A DNA stretch of 64,000 bases from Candidatus Bacteroides intestinavium. Lineage in GTDB: Bacteria > Bacteroidota > Bacteroidia > Bacteroidales > Bacteroidaceae. Shown here in pieces: positions 51,804-61,167 of this stretch (position 1 is the first letter of the stretch; the number at the start of each line of letters is the position of its first letter). The stretch lies in NCBI GenBank assembly GCA_019118325.1, contig DWZE01000085.1, positions 16,671-80,670 of the forward strand, given 5' to 3'. A model generated the notes under the pieces. That model made no database searches. It was not told the DNA's origin and saw only the letters and a list, made by a program, of their open reading frames with translations. The position numbers and the translations under genes are program-made.

Positions 51804-52358
51804 TTATTCATTCGTTATCTGGGTGGCCGTGAGCACCTCGTCCATCGGGATGTCGTGTGCTTCTGTGGGTATCTGGTCCACCAGTTGGCAAGGGAAGCAG
51901 AGTCCCAGTTTGTAAGCAGTGGGGATGCGGGGCAGCAGACGGTCGTAGTAGCCTTTGCCACGTCCCAGGCGGTTGCCCCGGCGGTCGAAGGCCACACCGG
52001 GGATGACAGCCAGGTCGATGGCGGCGTAGTCCGTAAAGGCCGGTCCTGTGGGTTCGTCGATGCGGAAAGCGCCTTGGGTCAGGTGGTTGTCGCCCGTATA
52101 GAGTTTCAGTTCCAGGTCTTCCCCCTTGACAACGGGCAGGAGTATGCGTTTCTGTCCGCTCCAACGGCGGACGAGGCCGTGCGTGTCTACCTCGTCCGGC
52201 AGGGAGTGGTAGAGCAGCACGGTACGTGCTTCCTGCCACCGCGGATGCGCCTCAAGGGCGGCCAGGACGTCAGCAGCTTGTTGCGCACGCCATCCGGAAG
52301 AGGCCAGCCGGGTCTTCCGTGAAGATATCTCCTTGCGCAATTCGGTCTTTGTCAGCAT
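51804..52358 (-). CDS. 5-formyltetrahydrofolate cyclo-ligase
   Basis: 184 residues from MLTKTELRKEISSRKTRLAS (ATG at 52358). The ATP and folate site is seen in VIPGVAFDRRGNRLGRGKGYYDR, with KLGLCFPCQLVDQIPTEAHD at the end. It converts 5-formyl-THF to 5,10-methenyl-THF. Its first 89 bp overlap the end of the S41 peptidase gene in another frame, which is unusually long. Confidence 0.93.
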   Translation of the reverse strand: MLTKTELRKEISSRKTRLASSGWRAQQAADVLAALEAHPRWQEARTVLLYHSLPDEVDTHGLVRRWSGQKRILLPVVKGEDLELKLYTGDNHLTQGAFRIDEPTGPAFTDYAAIDLAVIPGVAFDRRGNRLGRGKGYYDRLLPRIPTAYKLGLCFPCQLVDQIPTEAHDIPMDEVLTATQITNE

Positions 52359-54003
52359 CGTTTTCTTCTGTTTGAGGTTCGGGTGCCTGGGGGAAAGCTT
52401 CGTCTTTCTCCAGCACTTCCAGGGCTTTCTGCACCGTGGCATCGTCCTGGTTGATGTAGCGGATGTATTCTTCGCGTCCCAGCATGTTGTAGATGATGGA
52501 GGCGTAGAGGTTGCGTTGCAGCAGTTTGCGCGACTTCTGGATGAGCAGGTTGCGGCGCTTCACGCCTTTCTGGTCGGCATAGCGTATGAACTGCTGTACC
52601 AGATTCTGTTTTTCCAGGTAGGCGTGCAGGTCTTCCTGTGTGGTGTATTCGGCCAGTTTGGCGCGGTTCCGGTCCGTATATTCGAAGCCGAATTGCAGGA
52701 TGATGCCTTTGTTGTTCACCTCGATGAGCCAGGACGAGATGCCCGTAGTGTCCTGTGGCACGAAGATGTCCGGCATGATGCCGCCTCCGCCATAAACGGG
52801 CCGTCCCAGGCTGGTGAAGAACTGTTCGTCCGTATTCAGCTTGATGCTGTCTTTCGAGAAGAATTCGCCGTGTTCGTAGCGGTGTATCCAGTCCATCTCG
52901 TAGGCCATGTTGTCACCGCTGTCATAGGGGCGCTGGATGCAACGTCCCGATGGCGTGTAATAGCGGGCAATGGTCAGCCGGATGCCCGACCCGTCACTGA
53001 AGTCGATGGGTTGCTGCACCAGTCCTTTGCCGAAGGAGCGGCGTCCGATGATGGTACCGCGGTCGTTGTCCTGGATGGCGCCGGCGAAGATTTCGCTGGC
53101 CGATGCCGAGCCTTCGTTGATGAGCACTATCAGTGGCATTTGCTGGCAGCTGCCTGTGCCGTCGGCATAGTCTTCCCAGCGGGGATATTTGCGCCCTTCG
53201 GCATAGACGATGAGCTGGTTGGCGGGCAGGAACTCGTTCACCATGCGGGTGGCGGCGTCCATATAGCCGCCGGTGTTGTCGCGCAGGTCGATGATGAGGC
53301 CCTTGCAGCCCCGGTGGTTCAGTTGGGCGATGGCACTCAGCAACTCCACGTGCGTGGTGCGGCCGAATTTGCTGACTTGTATGTAGCCGTAGTCATCGCT
53401 CAACATGTAGGCGGCGTCGATGGTGTTTTGCGGGATGTCACCGCGCACGATGGTGAAGTGCAGCAGTTCCTTCTCCGTGGCGCGTTTCACGCCCAGTCGC
53501 ACTTCGCTGCCCTTGGGTCCTTTCAGGGTGCGCAGGGCGCGTTCGTTGGTCAGGTCTTTGCCTACAAAGAGGCTGTCGTCTACCGTCACGATGCGGTCAC
53601 CGGCCAGCATGCCTACCTTCTCGGCCGGGCCTCCGGGCACGATGCTGTTGACATGGATGGTGTCCTGCAGGATGGTGAACTGTATGCCCACGCCGCTGAA
53701 GCTGCCTTCCAGTTCGGAGTTTACTTCCTCCAGGTCTTTGGCGGGGATATAAGTAGAGTGGGGGTCCAGTTCGGCCAGAATCTGCGGCATGGTGTTCTCC
53801 ACCAGTTCCGTCATGTCCACGGTGTCTACGTATTGGTTTTCGATGACATGCAGCAGGGCGTTCAGCTTGTTGGACGAGGCGTTGATGATGCCCAGCTTGT
53901 TGCCTCCGTAATGCTTGGCATAGAATGTCCCGATGAGGATGCCCAGTACCACGCTGATGGCGATGATCAGGGGGGTGAAGCGGAATGTATTTTTGTTGCT
54001 CAT
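52270..54003 (-). CDS. S41 family C-terminal processing peptidase
   Basis: 577 residues. An N-terminal membrane anchor precedes a PDZ domain (about 85-170; GSFSGVGIQFTILQDTIHV) and the protease domain. The Ser nucleophile lies in INEGSASASEIFAGAI and the Lys base in GRRSFGKGLVQQ. A C-terminal helical region follows. The last 29 residues or so (from DADKDRIAQGD) are read inside the next gene and look out of place, so the original stop may have been lost. It works in the periplasm on membrane or envelope proteins. Confidence 0.92.
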   Translation of the reverse strand: MSNKNTFRFTPLIIAISVVLGILIGTFYAKHYGGNKLGIINASSNKLNALLHVIENQYVDTVDMTELVENTMPQILAELDPHSTYIPAKDLEEVNSELEGSFSGVGIQFTILQDTIHVNSIVPGGPAEKVGMLAGDRIVTVDDSLFVGKDLTNERALRTLKGPKGSEVRLGVKRATEKELLHFTIVRGDIPQNTIDAAYMLSDDYGYIQVSKFGRTTHVELLSAIAQLNHRGCKGLIIDLRDNTGGYMDAATRMVNEFLPANQLIVYAEGRKYPRWEDYADGTGSCQQMPLIVLINEGSASASEIFAGAIQDNDRGTIIGRRSFGKGLVQQPIDFSDGSGIRLTIARYYTPSGRCIQRPYDSGDNMAYEMDWIHRYEHGEFFSKDSIKLNTDEQFFTSLGRPVYGGGGIMPDIFVPQDTTGISSWLIEVNNKGIILQFGFEYTDRNRAKLAEYTTQEDLHAYLEKQNLVQQFIRYADQKGVKRRNLLIQKSRKLLQRNLYASIIYNMLGREEYIRYINQDDATVQKALEVLEKDEAFPQAPEPQTEENDADKDRIAQGDIFTEDPAGLFRMACATSC

Positions 54004-54031
54004 AATATAGTTAGTGATTAGTGGTTGGTGT

Positions 54032-54478
54032 TTAGTGATCGCTGACTTCCAGGGGCATGTATTCCACTTCGACGCCGGCGCGTTTCAGCAGTTCGACGCC
54101 ATCTTCCAGCCGGTATTTTTCGGAGTAGACCACGCGTTTGATACCTGCCTGTATGATGAGTTTGGCGCATTCGATGCAGGGCGAGGCGGTGACGTACATC
54201 GTGGCGCCGTCGCTGCTGTTGTTGGAGCGGGCAATCTTGGTGATGGCGTTGGCCTCGGCGTGGAGCACGTAGGGTTTGGTCAGGTTGTGTTCGTCCTCGC
54301 AGACGTTCTCGAAGCCCGAGGGCGTGCCGTTGTAGCCGTCGGAGATAATCATCTTGTCTTTCACGATGAGGGCTCCTACCTGGCGTCGTTTGCAGTAGGA
54401 GTTCTCGGCCCAGATGCCGGCCATTCGGATGTAGCGTTTGTCCAAGGCCTCTTGTTTGGCTATCGATTCGTAGTCCAT
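54032..54478 (-). CDS. dCMP deaminase family protein
   Basis: 148 residues from MDYESIAKQEALDKRYIRMA (ATG at 54478). Zinc ligands are in LHAEANAI (HAE) and TASPCIECAKLI (PCxxC), and NGTPSGFENVCED matches the ComEB/dCMP deaminase group. It makes dUMP from dCMP for thymidylate synthesis. The short gap to the S41 gene holds heptad repeats. Confidence 0.92.
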   Translation of the reverse strand: MDYESIAKQEALDKRYIRMAGIWAENSYCKRRQVGALIVKDKMIISDGYNGTPSGFENVCEDEHNLTKPYVLHAEANAITKIARSNNSSDGATMYVTASPCIECAKLIIQAGIKRVVYSEKYRLEDGVELLKRAGVEVEYMPLEVSDH

Positions 54479-54491
54479 GTCTCTCGTTTGT

Positions 54492-54995
54492 TTATTGGAT
54501 GTGGAAGGCCATGCATTTCGTGGTCTGTCCGTCTTCGTAGTAAATGTATAGGTACTGGCTGTCGCCGCTGTAGCGCACGGCATTCTGCAGCCCGGTCAGG
54601 AATGCCTGTGCCAGGATGTCCGAGTCGTTGCCGGAAGTGCGGAGGTTGTTCAGGCTCAGTTCGCGCGAGGTGCCGTTGGCTGCCCAGTTGCCTGTGATGG
54701 AGCGGTTGACGGCTTGTGCCTCGAAGTCTCCTCCCACGTAGTCGGCCGTCTCACTGCCGTTGAACTCAATGATGAACGTAGAACCTTGCTCCAGCAGTTG
54801 CAGGCTGCGCCGGGCTGCGTCTGTGTCTTCGTTCCAGAAGTCGAACATCTGGTGTTGTCCTTCCAAGGCGATGTAGGTCAGCTTCCAAGTCTTGCCTGTA
54901 AAGATTTCCAGCACATTGTCCTCCGTGTCGCAGCCGCCCAGCAAGGGGAGCAGCAGGAGGAGTAACAGGTACGTCAGTTTCTTTTTCATTTTCAT
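54492..54995 (-). CDS. DUF4847 family lipoprotein
   Basis: 167 residues. The lipobox is LLGGC, followed by DTEDNVLEIFTGKTWKLTYI and a beta-rich lipocalin-like body (FIIEFNGSETADYVGGDFEA, YSGDSQYLYIYYEDGQTT). It matches the Bacteroidales DUF4847 family as far as I can tell. Exported, function unknown. It lies between the M3 peptidase and dCMP deaminase genes in one transcription unit. Confidence 0.8.
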   Translation of the reverse strand: MKMKKKLTYLLLLLLLPLLGGCDTEDNVLEIFTGKTWKLTYIALEGQHQMFDFWNEDTDAARRSLQLLEQGSTFIIEFNGSETADYVGGDFEAQAVNRSITGNWAANGTSRELSLNNLRTSGNDSDILAQAFLTGLQNAVRYSGDSQYLYIYYEDGQTTKCMAFHIQ

Positions 54996-55015
54996 TGCGC
55001 TATTTCGTTGTTAGT

Positions 55016-57082
55016 TTAGGTTCTTGGGATTCCGTTCCGTATGAGCAGGGCGTCGATGGTCGGTTCCTGTCCGCGGAAGCGCTTGTAGAGGGTCATGGGG
55101 TGTTCTGTCCCGCCTCTTTCCAGGATGTGGTGGCGGAAGGATGCGGCTACTTCGGGATTGAAGATGCCCCGTTCCTTGAATAAGGCGAAGGCGTCGGCGT
55201 CCAATACTTCGGCCCACTTATAGCTGTAGTATCCGGCGGAGTACCCTCCGGCGAAGATGTGCGAGAACTGCACGCTCATGCACGTGCCCGGCACTTCGGG
55301 CAGTACCTGTGCCCGTGCCCAGGCTTGCCTCTCATATTGTTCCACGTCGCCTTCGAACGGTTCGGTACGGGTGTACCACGCCATGTCCAGCAGTCCGAAG
55401 CTGACCTGTCGCAGGCAGGCGTAGCCCGCGTTGAAGTTGGCCGAATCCACGATGCGCTGCACCAGTTCGTCGGGGATGAGTTCGTCCGTCCGGTAGTGTC
55501 GGGCGAAGGTGTGGAGGAAGTCCTTCTGCACGGCAAAGTTCTCCATGAACTGCGAGGGCAGTTCCACGAAGTCCCAGTAGACGTTGGTGCCGCTCAGGCT
55601 CTCGTAGGTGCTGTTGGCCAATATGCCGTGCAGGCTGTGGCCGAATTCATGCAGGAAGGTCTCCACCTCGCCGAAGGTCAGCAGGGCCGGTTTGTCCTGC
55701 GTGGGCTTGGTAAAGTTCATGACGATGGACACGTGCGGGCGGCTGTCCTCGCCGGTCTGCGGGTCTTTCCACTGCCCCTTGTAGGAGGTCATCCAGGCGC
55801 CGGAGCGTTTGCCGGCGCGGGGGTGGAAGTCGGCATAGAGCACGGCCAGGTACGTCCCGTCGCGGTCGAACACTTCGTAGGCGTCTACATCCTTGTGGTA
55901 GACGGGTATGTCCGTGTTCTTGCGGAACGTGAGGCCATACAGGCGTGTGGCCAGGCCGAACACGCCTTCCTTGGCGCGGCTCAACTCGAAGTAGGGGCGC
56001 AGCACTTCGTCGTCGATGCGGTATTTCTTGTCTTTCAGCTTTTGCGAATAGTAACTCCAGTCCCATGGCATCAGTTGGAAATCCTCGCCCTCGGTCTCGC
56101 GGGCCAGGGCTTCCACCTCGGCCACCTCTCGGCGGGCGGCGGGGGTATAAGCCTCCAGCAGCTGGTCCAGCAGGCGGTAGACGTGGGCGGTGTCCTGGGC
56201 CATGTGTTCCTCCAGGTTGTAGTCGGCGTAGCACCGGTAGCCCAGCAGCCGGGCCAGCTCCAGGTGGTCGTTGGCAATCTGTTTGACAATCTCCAGGTTG
56301 TTGCGGTCATCCGGGTGGGTACACTTGGTGTTGTAGGCCATGTAGAGCTCGCGGCGCAGGTCGCGTCGGTCGGCATACTTTAGGAAGGGCACGTAGCTGG
56401 GGGCTTGCAGCGTGAAGGCCCAGCCGTCCTTGCCCTTTTCGCGGGCGGTCTCGGCGGCGGCTTCCAGGGCGCTCTCGGGCAGTCCGGACAGTTGTGCCGG
56501 GTCGGTCAGCAAGAGTTGATAGTCGTTGGTTTCCTTCAGGTTGTTTTCGCTGAACTTCAGGGTCAGCAGGCTCAGTTCCTGGCAGATGGCCCGGTAGCGT
56601 TCGCGGTCCGTTCCTTGCAGGGCGGCGCCGTTGCGCACGAATCCGCGGTAGGTTTCCTCCAGCAGTGTCCGCTGTTCGGGGGTGAGGCTGTCGCGGTCCG
56701 TATGTTCGTGTACGTATCTGATGCGTTCGAAGAGTTGCGGGTTCAGGCTGATGTTGTTGCTGTGTTCGCTGAGCAGAGGCATCAGGATTTCGGCCAGGCG
56801 GTCCAGTTCGTCGTTGGTTTCGGCGCTGTGCAGGTTGCCAAAGACGTTGCTGACGATTCTCAGCAGGCGCCCCGAGCGTTCGTAGGCTTCGATGGTGTTG
56901 GCAAAGGTCGGCGTGTCGGGATTGGCGGTGATGGCGTCAATCTCGGCCAGCTGGCGGCGGATGCCTTCGCGCAGGGCAGGTTCAAAGTGCTCCGTGCGGA
57001 TGCGGTCGAAGGGCACGGTGTCGTGCGGCGTGCCGAAGGGTTGCAGGAAAGGGTTCTGTGCCAATGTATCGTTTGTTGTCAT
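55016..57082 (-). CDS. M3 family metallopeptidase (Dcp/oligopeptidase A type)
   Basis: 688 residues from MTTNDTLAQNPFLQPFG (ATG at 57082). The zinc site is FLHEFGHSLHGIL (HExxH) with the third ligand downstream in WDFVELPSQFMENF. SHIFAGGYSAGYYSYKWAEVL is the conserved C-terminal signature. There is no signal peptide, so it is probably a cytosolic oligopeptidase or dipeptidyl carboxypeptidase. First gene of the leftward run that ends at the PHP phosphatase; a TATCTTTG -7 element (57133-57126) lies upstream. Confidence 0.93.
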   Translation of the reverse strand: MTTNDTLAQNPFLQPFGTPHDTVPFDRIRTEHFEPALREGIRRQLAEIDAITANPDTPTFANTIEAYERSGRLLRIVSNVFGNLHSAETNDELDRLAEILMPLLSEHSNNISLNPQLFERIRYVHEHTDRDSLTPEQRTLLEETYRGFVRNGAALQGTDRERYRAICQELSLLTLKFSENNLKETNDYQLLLTDPAQLSGLPESALEAAAETAREKGKDGWAFTLQAPSYVPFLKYADRRDLRRELYMAYNTKCTHPDDRNNLEIVKQIANDHLELARLLGYRCYADYNLEEHMAQDTAHVYRLLDQLLEAYTPAARREVAEVEALARETEGEDFQLMPWDWSYYSQKLKDKKYRIDDEVLRPYFELSRAKEGVFGLATRLYGLTFRKNTDIPVYHKDVDAYEVFDRDGTYLAVLYADFHPRAGKRSGAWMTSYKGQWKDPQTGEDSRPHVSIVMNFTKPTQDKPALLTFGEVETFLHEFGHSLHGILANSTYESLSGTNVYWDFVELPSQFMENFAVQKDFLHTFARHYRTDELIPDELVQRIVDSANFNAGYACLRQVSFGLLDMAWYTRTEPFEGDVEQYERQAWARAQVLPEVPGTCMSVQFSHIFAGGYSAGYYSYKWAEVLDADAFALFKERGIFNPEVAASFRHHILERGGTEHPMTLYKRFRGQEPTIDALLIRNGIPRT

Positions 57083-57136
57083 CTTCTGTCTTTTCTTTCT
57101 TTTATGGTTGGCCTGTTCAATTCCGCAAAGATACAA

Positions 57137-57170
57137 AAAAAGGACGACTCCAACGGGGAGCGTCCTTTCT
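57137..57170 (-). terminator. terminator of the second NVEALA operon
   Basis: On the minus strand AAAGGACG-CTCC pairs with GGAG-CGTCCTTT (one bulge) and is followed by a T-run (complement of the A-run at 57135-57140). It directly follows the thioredoxin-like gene ending at 57181. Confidence 0.75.
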
Positions 57171-57180
57171 TTAAGGTTTT

Positions 57181-57747
57181 CTAACTGTGCTTGCTCAGGG
57201 AAAAGCAGTTCTTAATAAAGGCTTCCAGTCGTTTTTCTTTGCCTGAGGAAGTGTCAAACAGAAAGGCGTCTTCTATCCGGCAGGAGTCATCGAGAATTAA
57301 TAGCATGGGGGTTGGTGCATACTTCAATTCTTTTCTAATCCGGTCTTTGGTATCTATGTAGATATAGCCCTTATAACAGGTTTGCCGCTGGGTGGAAGAA
57401 ACTTCCTGAAACATGCTGGCTATGGCTTTCACTGTGCCGTCTCCGGCAATACTGTCTATCTGTTGGACGGCAGCGAAGCCGTTGTTGATACACGACGGAC
57501 AGTCGTAAAAATTGAAAATATAAAGTATTCGTTTTTCCCCTTCTGTCTTGCCGATAATGGAATCTGCGCTACATAGGCTTTTGCCTTTTAGCCATTCTGT
57601 CTCGTCGTTGGCCAAGGCTTGTACATTGGCCTCTATGTCTTTCTTGGGGTGCGGATTATTGCATCCACTGAACGTTGCCAAGACGCAAAGGAGGCTACTG
57701 AGGAAAATCGTACGTATCGATACTGTCCCAGGTATTGTTGGCTGCAT
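57181..57747 (-). CDS. thioredoxin-like lipoprotein with CPSC motif
   Basis: 188 residues from MQPTIPGTVSIRTIF (ATG at 57747; 57759 is an alternative). The lipobox is ATFSGC. The thioredoxin-like core has ILYIFNFYDCPSCINNGFAA, a CxxC redox pair, and a cis-Pro-like KYAPTPMLLI. Its start lies inside the end of the propeller gene (53-bp overlap), so the two are coupled. It is absent from the first NVEALA cassette at 5.5-7.0 kb. A role in forming or exchanging disulfides in the Cys-rich NVEALA peptide is a plausible inference. AT-rich DNA. Confidence 0.8.
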   Translation of the reverse strand: MQPTIPGTVSIRTIFLSSLLCVLATFSGCNNPHPKKDIEANVQALANDETEWLKGKSLCSADSIIGKTEGEKRILYIFNFYDCPSCINNGFAAVQQIDSIAGDGTVKAIASMFQEVSSTQRQTCYKGYIYIDTKDRIRKELKYAPTPMLLILDDSCRIEDAFLFDTSSGKEKRLEAFIKNCFSLSKHS

Positions 57748-58714
57748 AGATATGTTCATTGTTAACAGCGATAGATGTGTATATTTGTTCCGGTTGCAAG
57801 TGGTAGATGCCATAAGGAGTCAGTGAATTGGTGTCTTCCAGTACCACAATCGTGTTTACTTTGTAGCCTTTTTCCCAATCTGCACATAGCAGGTATAGTT
57901 TGTTGTTGTGCCAATAAGCATCTCTTATGAAAATAGAAATCGTCTTTTCCGGAAGATTTTCCCTTTCGATGTCTTTTACCACTTCGCCTATGAAAGGGAT
58001 GGTGGTCAAATCTATCTTTTCAAGTAATGAATCTGTTCGCAAATCATACTTTTCTAAAATCGGGTAATTGTTGCAGAGGGTATATAGGACATCCCTTCCT
58101 TTAATTACATGCCGAAGGCTGTTTCTGTATAGATTCTCACCTTTATTTTTCGCGATAGGAAATAGATGTCCTCGCAGTTGAATCTCCTGGATGGCACTTC
58201 TATCTTTCCAATTGGTGGGCGTTTTGGCATAACTGCTGCTGTCTGTCGCACCTGTTGTGTAAATGAAATGTTCGTCTATAAAAAAACGATCTTCTGTGGA
58301 AGTCGGGATGAGCATTGCCTTTTTGAAACCGTCTTTTTGATAGGCTTTTAAGTAATGGCTACCGCCGTCCAATATCCAAATGCTGTCTTTCCGAGGGTAA
58401 AATCCGACGGCTCTTACTACTTCTTCCGGACCTTGCCCGGTTTCTCCTACTGTATAAAAGGTTGTCTTTGGGGCTTTCGGGTTCCATACAGCGACATCCC
58501 CCCGTGCACGGTCGAGCGCATAGAGAGTCTCTTCGTCGCTATACATGCATATGATGTCTTTGAAGAAGGAAGAGTCCGGATATTCTGTAATGGATGCTGA
58601 AAGCCGACAGTCAAACTCGGGGACTTGGACTTTGGGGGAAGTGCACGCAACTAAAAAGCCTGAGAATAGAAGGCTGTTTAGCAGGCAATGCCTTATTGTT
58701 AAATATTTGTTCAT
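57695..58714 (-). CDS. BF3164-like lipoprotein with six-bladed beta-propeller
   Basis: 339 residues. The lipobox is SGFLVAC. Propeller blades are visible in FFKDIICMYSDEETLYALDR, SIWILDGGSHYLKAYQKDG, RDVLYTLCNNYPILEKYDL and HIYAANNTWDSIDTYD. It is distantly similar to the first-cassette protein (5529-6644), so the two are paralogous. It follows the NVEALA gene by 12 bp. Function unknown; lipid-anchored outside the cytoplasm. AT-rich relative to its neighbours. Confidence 0.85.
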   Translation of the reverse strand: MNKYLTIRHCLLNSLLFSGFLVACTSPKVQVPEFDCRLSASITEYPDSSFFKDIICMYSDEETLYALDRARGDVAVWNPKAPKTTFYTVGETGQGPEEVVRAVGFYPRKDSIWILDGGSHYLKAYQKDGFKKAMLIPTSTEDRFFIDEHFIYTTGATDSSSYAKTPTNWKDRSAIQEIQLRGHLFPIAKNKGENLYRNSLRHVIKGRDVLYTLCNNYPILEKYDLRTDSLLEKIDLTTIPFIGEVVKDIERENLPEKTISIFIRDAYWHNNKLYLLCADWEKGYKVNTIVVLEDTNSLTPYGIYHLQPEQIYTSIAVNNEHIYAANNTWDSIDTYDFPQ

Positions 58715-58726
58715 GTTTTGCTCATG

Positions 58727-59044
58727 TCAGCAGACCGTTCTGTGACCGTCACATTCTACGTAATAAGTATCTTCTCCCCAGAATCCTCCGTCTATGACTC
58801 CTCTCGAACAGATTTGTCCCGTGCAAGAAACGCTTCCTGTGACATTAGTTCCACTTGCGTCATAACAATTGGTGGTTGCGGTGCAAGAATATGAACCTCC
58901 ACCACTTTCGTTATCTGCCAAAGCTTCGATATTGGCTAAGGTAATGTCTGCGATTGAGTACTGTTGATTTTGTGCGGTGATGTAAACGGTGACAGACGTG
59001 GCAATAGTCACGAAAACTGCAATGATGGAAATTTTCTTTTTCAT
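58727..59044 (-). CDS. NVEALA family exported cysteine-rich peptide
   Basis: 105 residues. A signal or anchor segment (ISIIAVFVTIATSVTVYI) is followed by the hallmark TLANIEALADNESGGGSYSC and a Gly/Ser/Thr-rich tail with six cysteines, an even number that could form three disulfides. No clear own promoter is visible between it and the gap terminator (59060-59102); read-through is possible. Confidence 0.87.
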   Translation of the reverse strand: MKKKISIIAVFVTIATSVTVYITAQNQQYSIADITLANIEALADNESGGGSYSCTATTNCYDASGTNVTGSVSCTGQICSRGVIDGGFWGEDTYYVECDGHRTVC

Positions 59045-59059
59045 GTGTATAGGTGTTAT

Positions 59060-59102
59060 TTAACAAAGAAGCCTCCGTCAATACGATTGACGGGAGCTTC
59101 TC
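59060..59102 (-). terminator. terminator of gap
   Basis: On the minus strand GAAGCTCCCGTCAAT pairs with ATTGACGGAGGCTTC (59100-59068, two mismatches) and is followed by TTTGTTAAAT. It separates gap from the second NVEALA cassette. Confidence 0.8.
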
Positions 59103-59122
59103 CAATAAGTTTTCTTTAACAA

Positions 59123-60145
<1,023 letters not shown>

Positions 60146-60276
60146 TTAAAGGTTTATAATGTTTTGAAATTCTTGTCTTTCCTTGCAGAGAAGTTTCTTT
60201 CTCCGTTTGCGCTGCAAATGTAGGAAATTCTTTTTAAATTCGCGCTCTGTTTGATGATTAAATAATTTAAAAAAAC

Positions 60277-60714
60277 ATGGGTAAACTGACTTTTCTGCAA
60301 GATTTCAAGGCTTTTGCCATGAAAGGCAATGTGATTGACATGGCCGTCGGCGTGATTATCGGCGGCGCGTTTGGCAAAATCGTCTCGTCGCTGGTGGCGG
60401 ATGTCATCATGCCTCCCGTCGGGCTGCTGGTGGGCGGGGTGAACTTCACCGACCTGAAGTGGGTGCTGAAGCCTGCCGTGGTGCAGGACGGGGAGGAGGT
60501 GGCGGCGGCCGTGGCGCTGAACTACGGCAACTTCCTCCAGGTGACGTTCGACTTTCTGGTCATCGCCTTCTCGGTCTTCCTCTTCGTGCGCCTGCTCTCT
60601 CGCCTCAACCGCAAGAAGGCCGACAAGCCCGCCACGCCGCCCGCGCCGCCTGCCCCGTCGAAAGAAGAACTGCTGCTGACGGAGATCCGCGACCTGCTGA
60701 AGGAACGCCGCTGA
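60277..60714 (+). CDS. mscL: large-conductance mechanosensitive channel MscL
   Basis: 145 residues. The first helix and amphipathic N-terminus ([30 protein letters not shown]), second helix ([20 protein letters not shown]) and C-terminal bundle ([15 protein letters not shown]) are all present. It opens as an emergency valve under hypo-osmotic stress. With the MscS-type gene at 3220-4428, the window has both classes of channel. Confidence 0.95.
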   Translation: MGKLTFLQDFKAFAMKGNVIDMAVGVIIGGAFGKIVSSLVADVIMPPVGLLVGGVNFTDLKWVLKPAVVQDGEEVAAAVALNYGNFLQVTFDFLVIAFSVFLFVRLLSRLNRKKADKPATPPAPPAPSKEELLLTEIRDLLKERR

Positions 60715-60825
60715 CCTCCTCCCGCCGGGGGAGGGCGTCCGGCCCGACCCCTCCTCCAAGGGAACCTTTTAAGGAGGGTTCTTTTCTTTGCTTTGCTGTG
60801 CTGTGCTGTGCTTTGTGGGTTAGAT

Positions 60826-60882
60826 GTTACATTTTCGGGCGTTTGCGTTACATTTTCGGGCATTTGCGTTACATTGGGGGGA
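60826..60882. repeat. GTTACATTTTCGGGC array with 21-bp period
   Basis: GTTACATTTTCGGGC starts at 60826 and 60847, and a third partial unit GTTACATTGGGG starts at 60868, each 21 bp apart. The spacer is GTTTGC or ATTTGC. The array follows a TGCTG-rich stretch and lies 100 bp before the GATATC-like array F in the 453-bp mscL-guaA gap. Confidence 0.75.
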
Positions 60883-60984
60883 CTTCAGCCTGCCTGTTGC
60901 ATACATTTATGCTTTGTGGCCTATTTCTGCTTGCCTCCGCGGGCGTGGGTTCGGGGCGTCTGCTCCGCACCGTTCTGGCCTCTC

Positions 60985-61045
60985 CTTCGCGGTATCTTGG
61001 CCCGCGCTCCGCGGTATCTTGCCCCGCGTCCGGCAATATCCCGGT
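60985..61045. repeat. GATATC-like 22-bp-period array (copy F, degenerate)
   Basis: The cores are GGTATC 60991, GGTATC 61013 and AATATC 61035, exactly 22 bp apart, with CCCGCGCTCCGC-type spacers like those in copy A. It lies 65 bp upstream of the guaA -7 element TACCTTTG (61110-61117). Confidence 0.75.
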
Positions 61046-61167
61046 CCGTGCCTGCCGGCGGATTATGCAAAGTTTGTGCGGAGAGGGGCTGTATCTCGTT
61101 TTTTTGTATTACCTTTGCAGAGGAATAAACCTGTACATAACCAGAACAACAACCATCACTGATTGAC

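Noticed and set aside
52333..54021. Plus-strand reading frame of 562 codons opposite the S41 peptidase
   Set aside because: Antisense shadow of a gene whose catalytic motifs are intact; no family features of its own.
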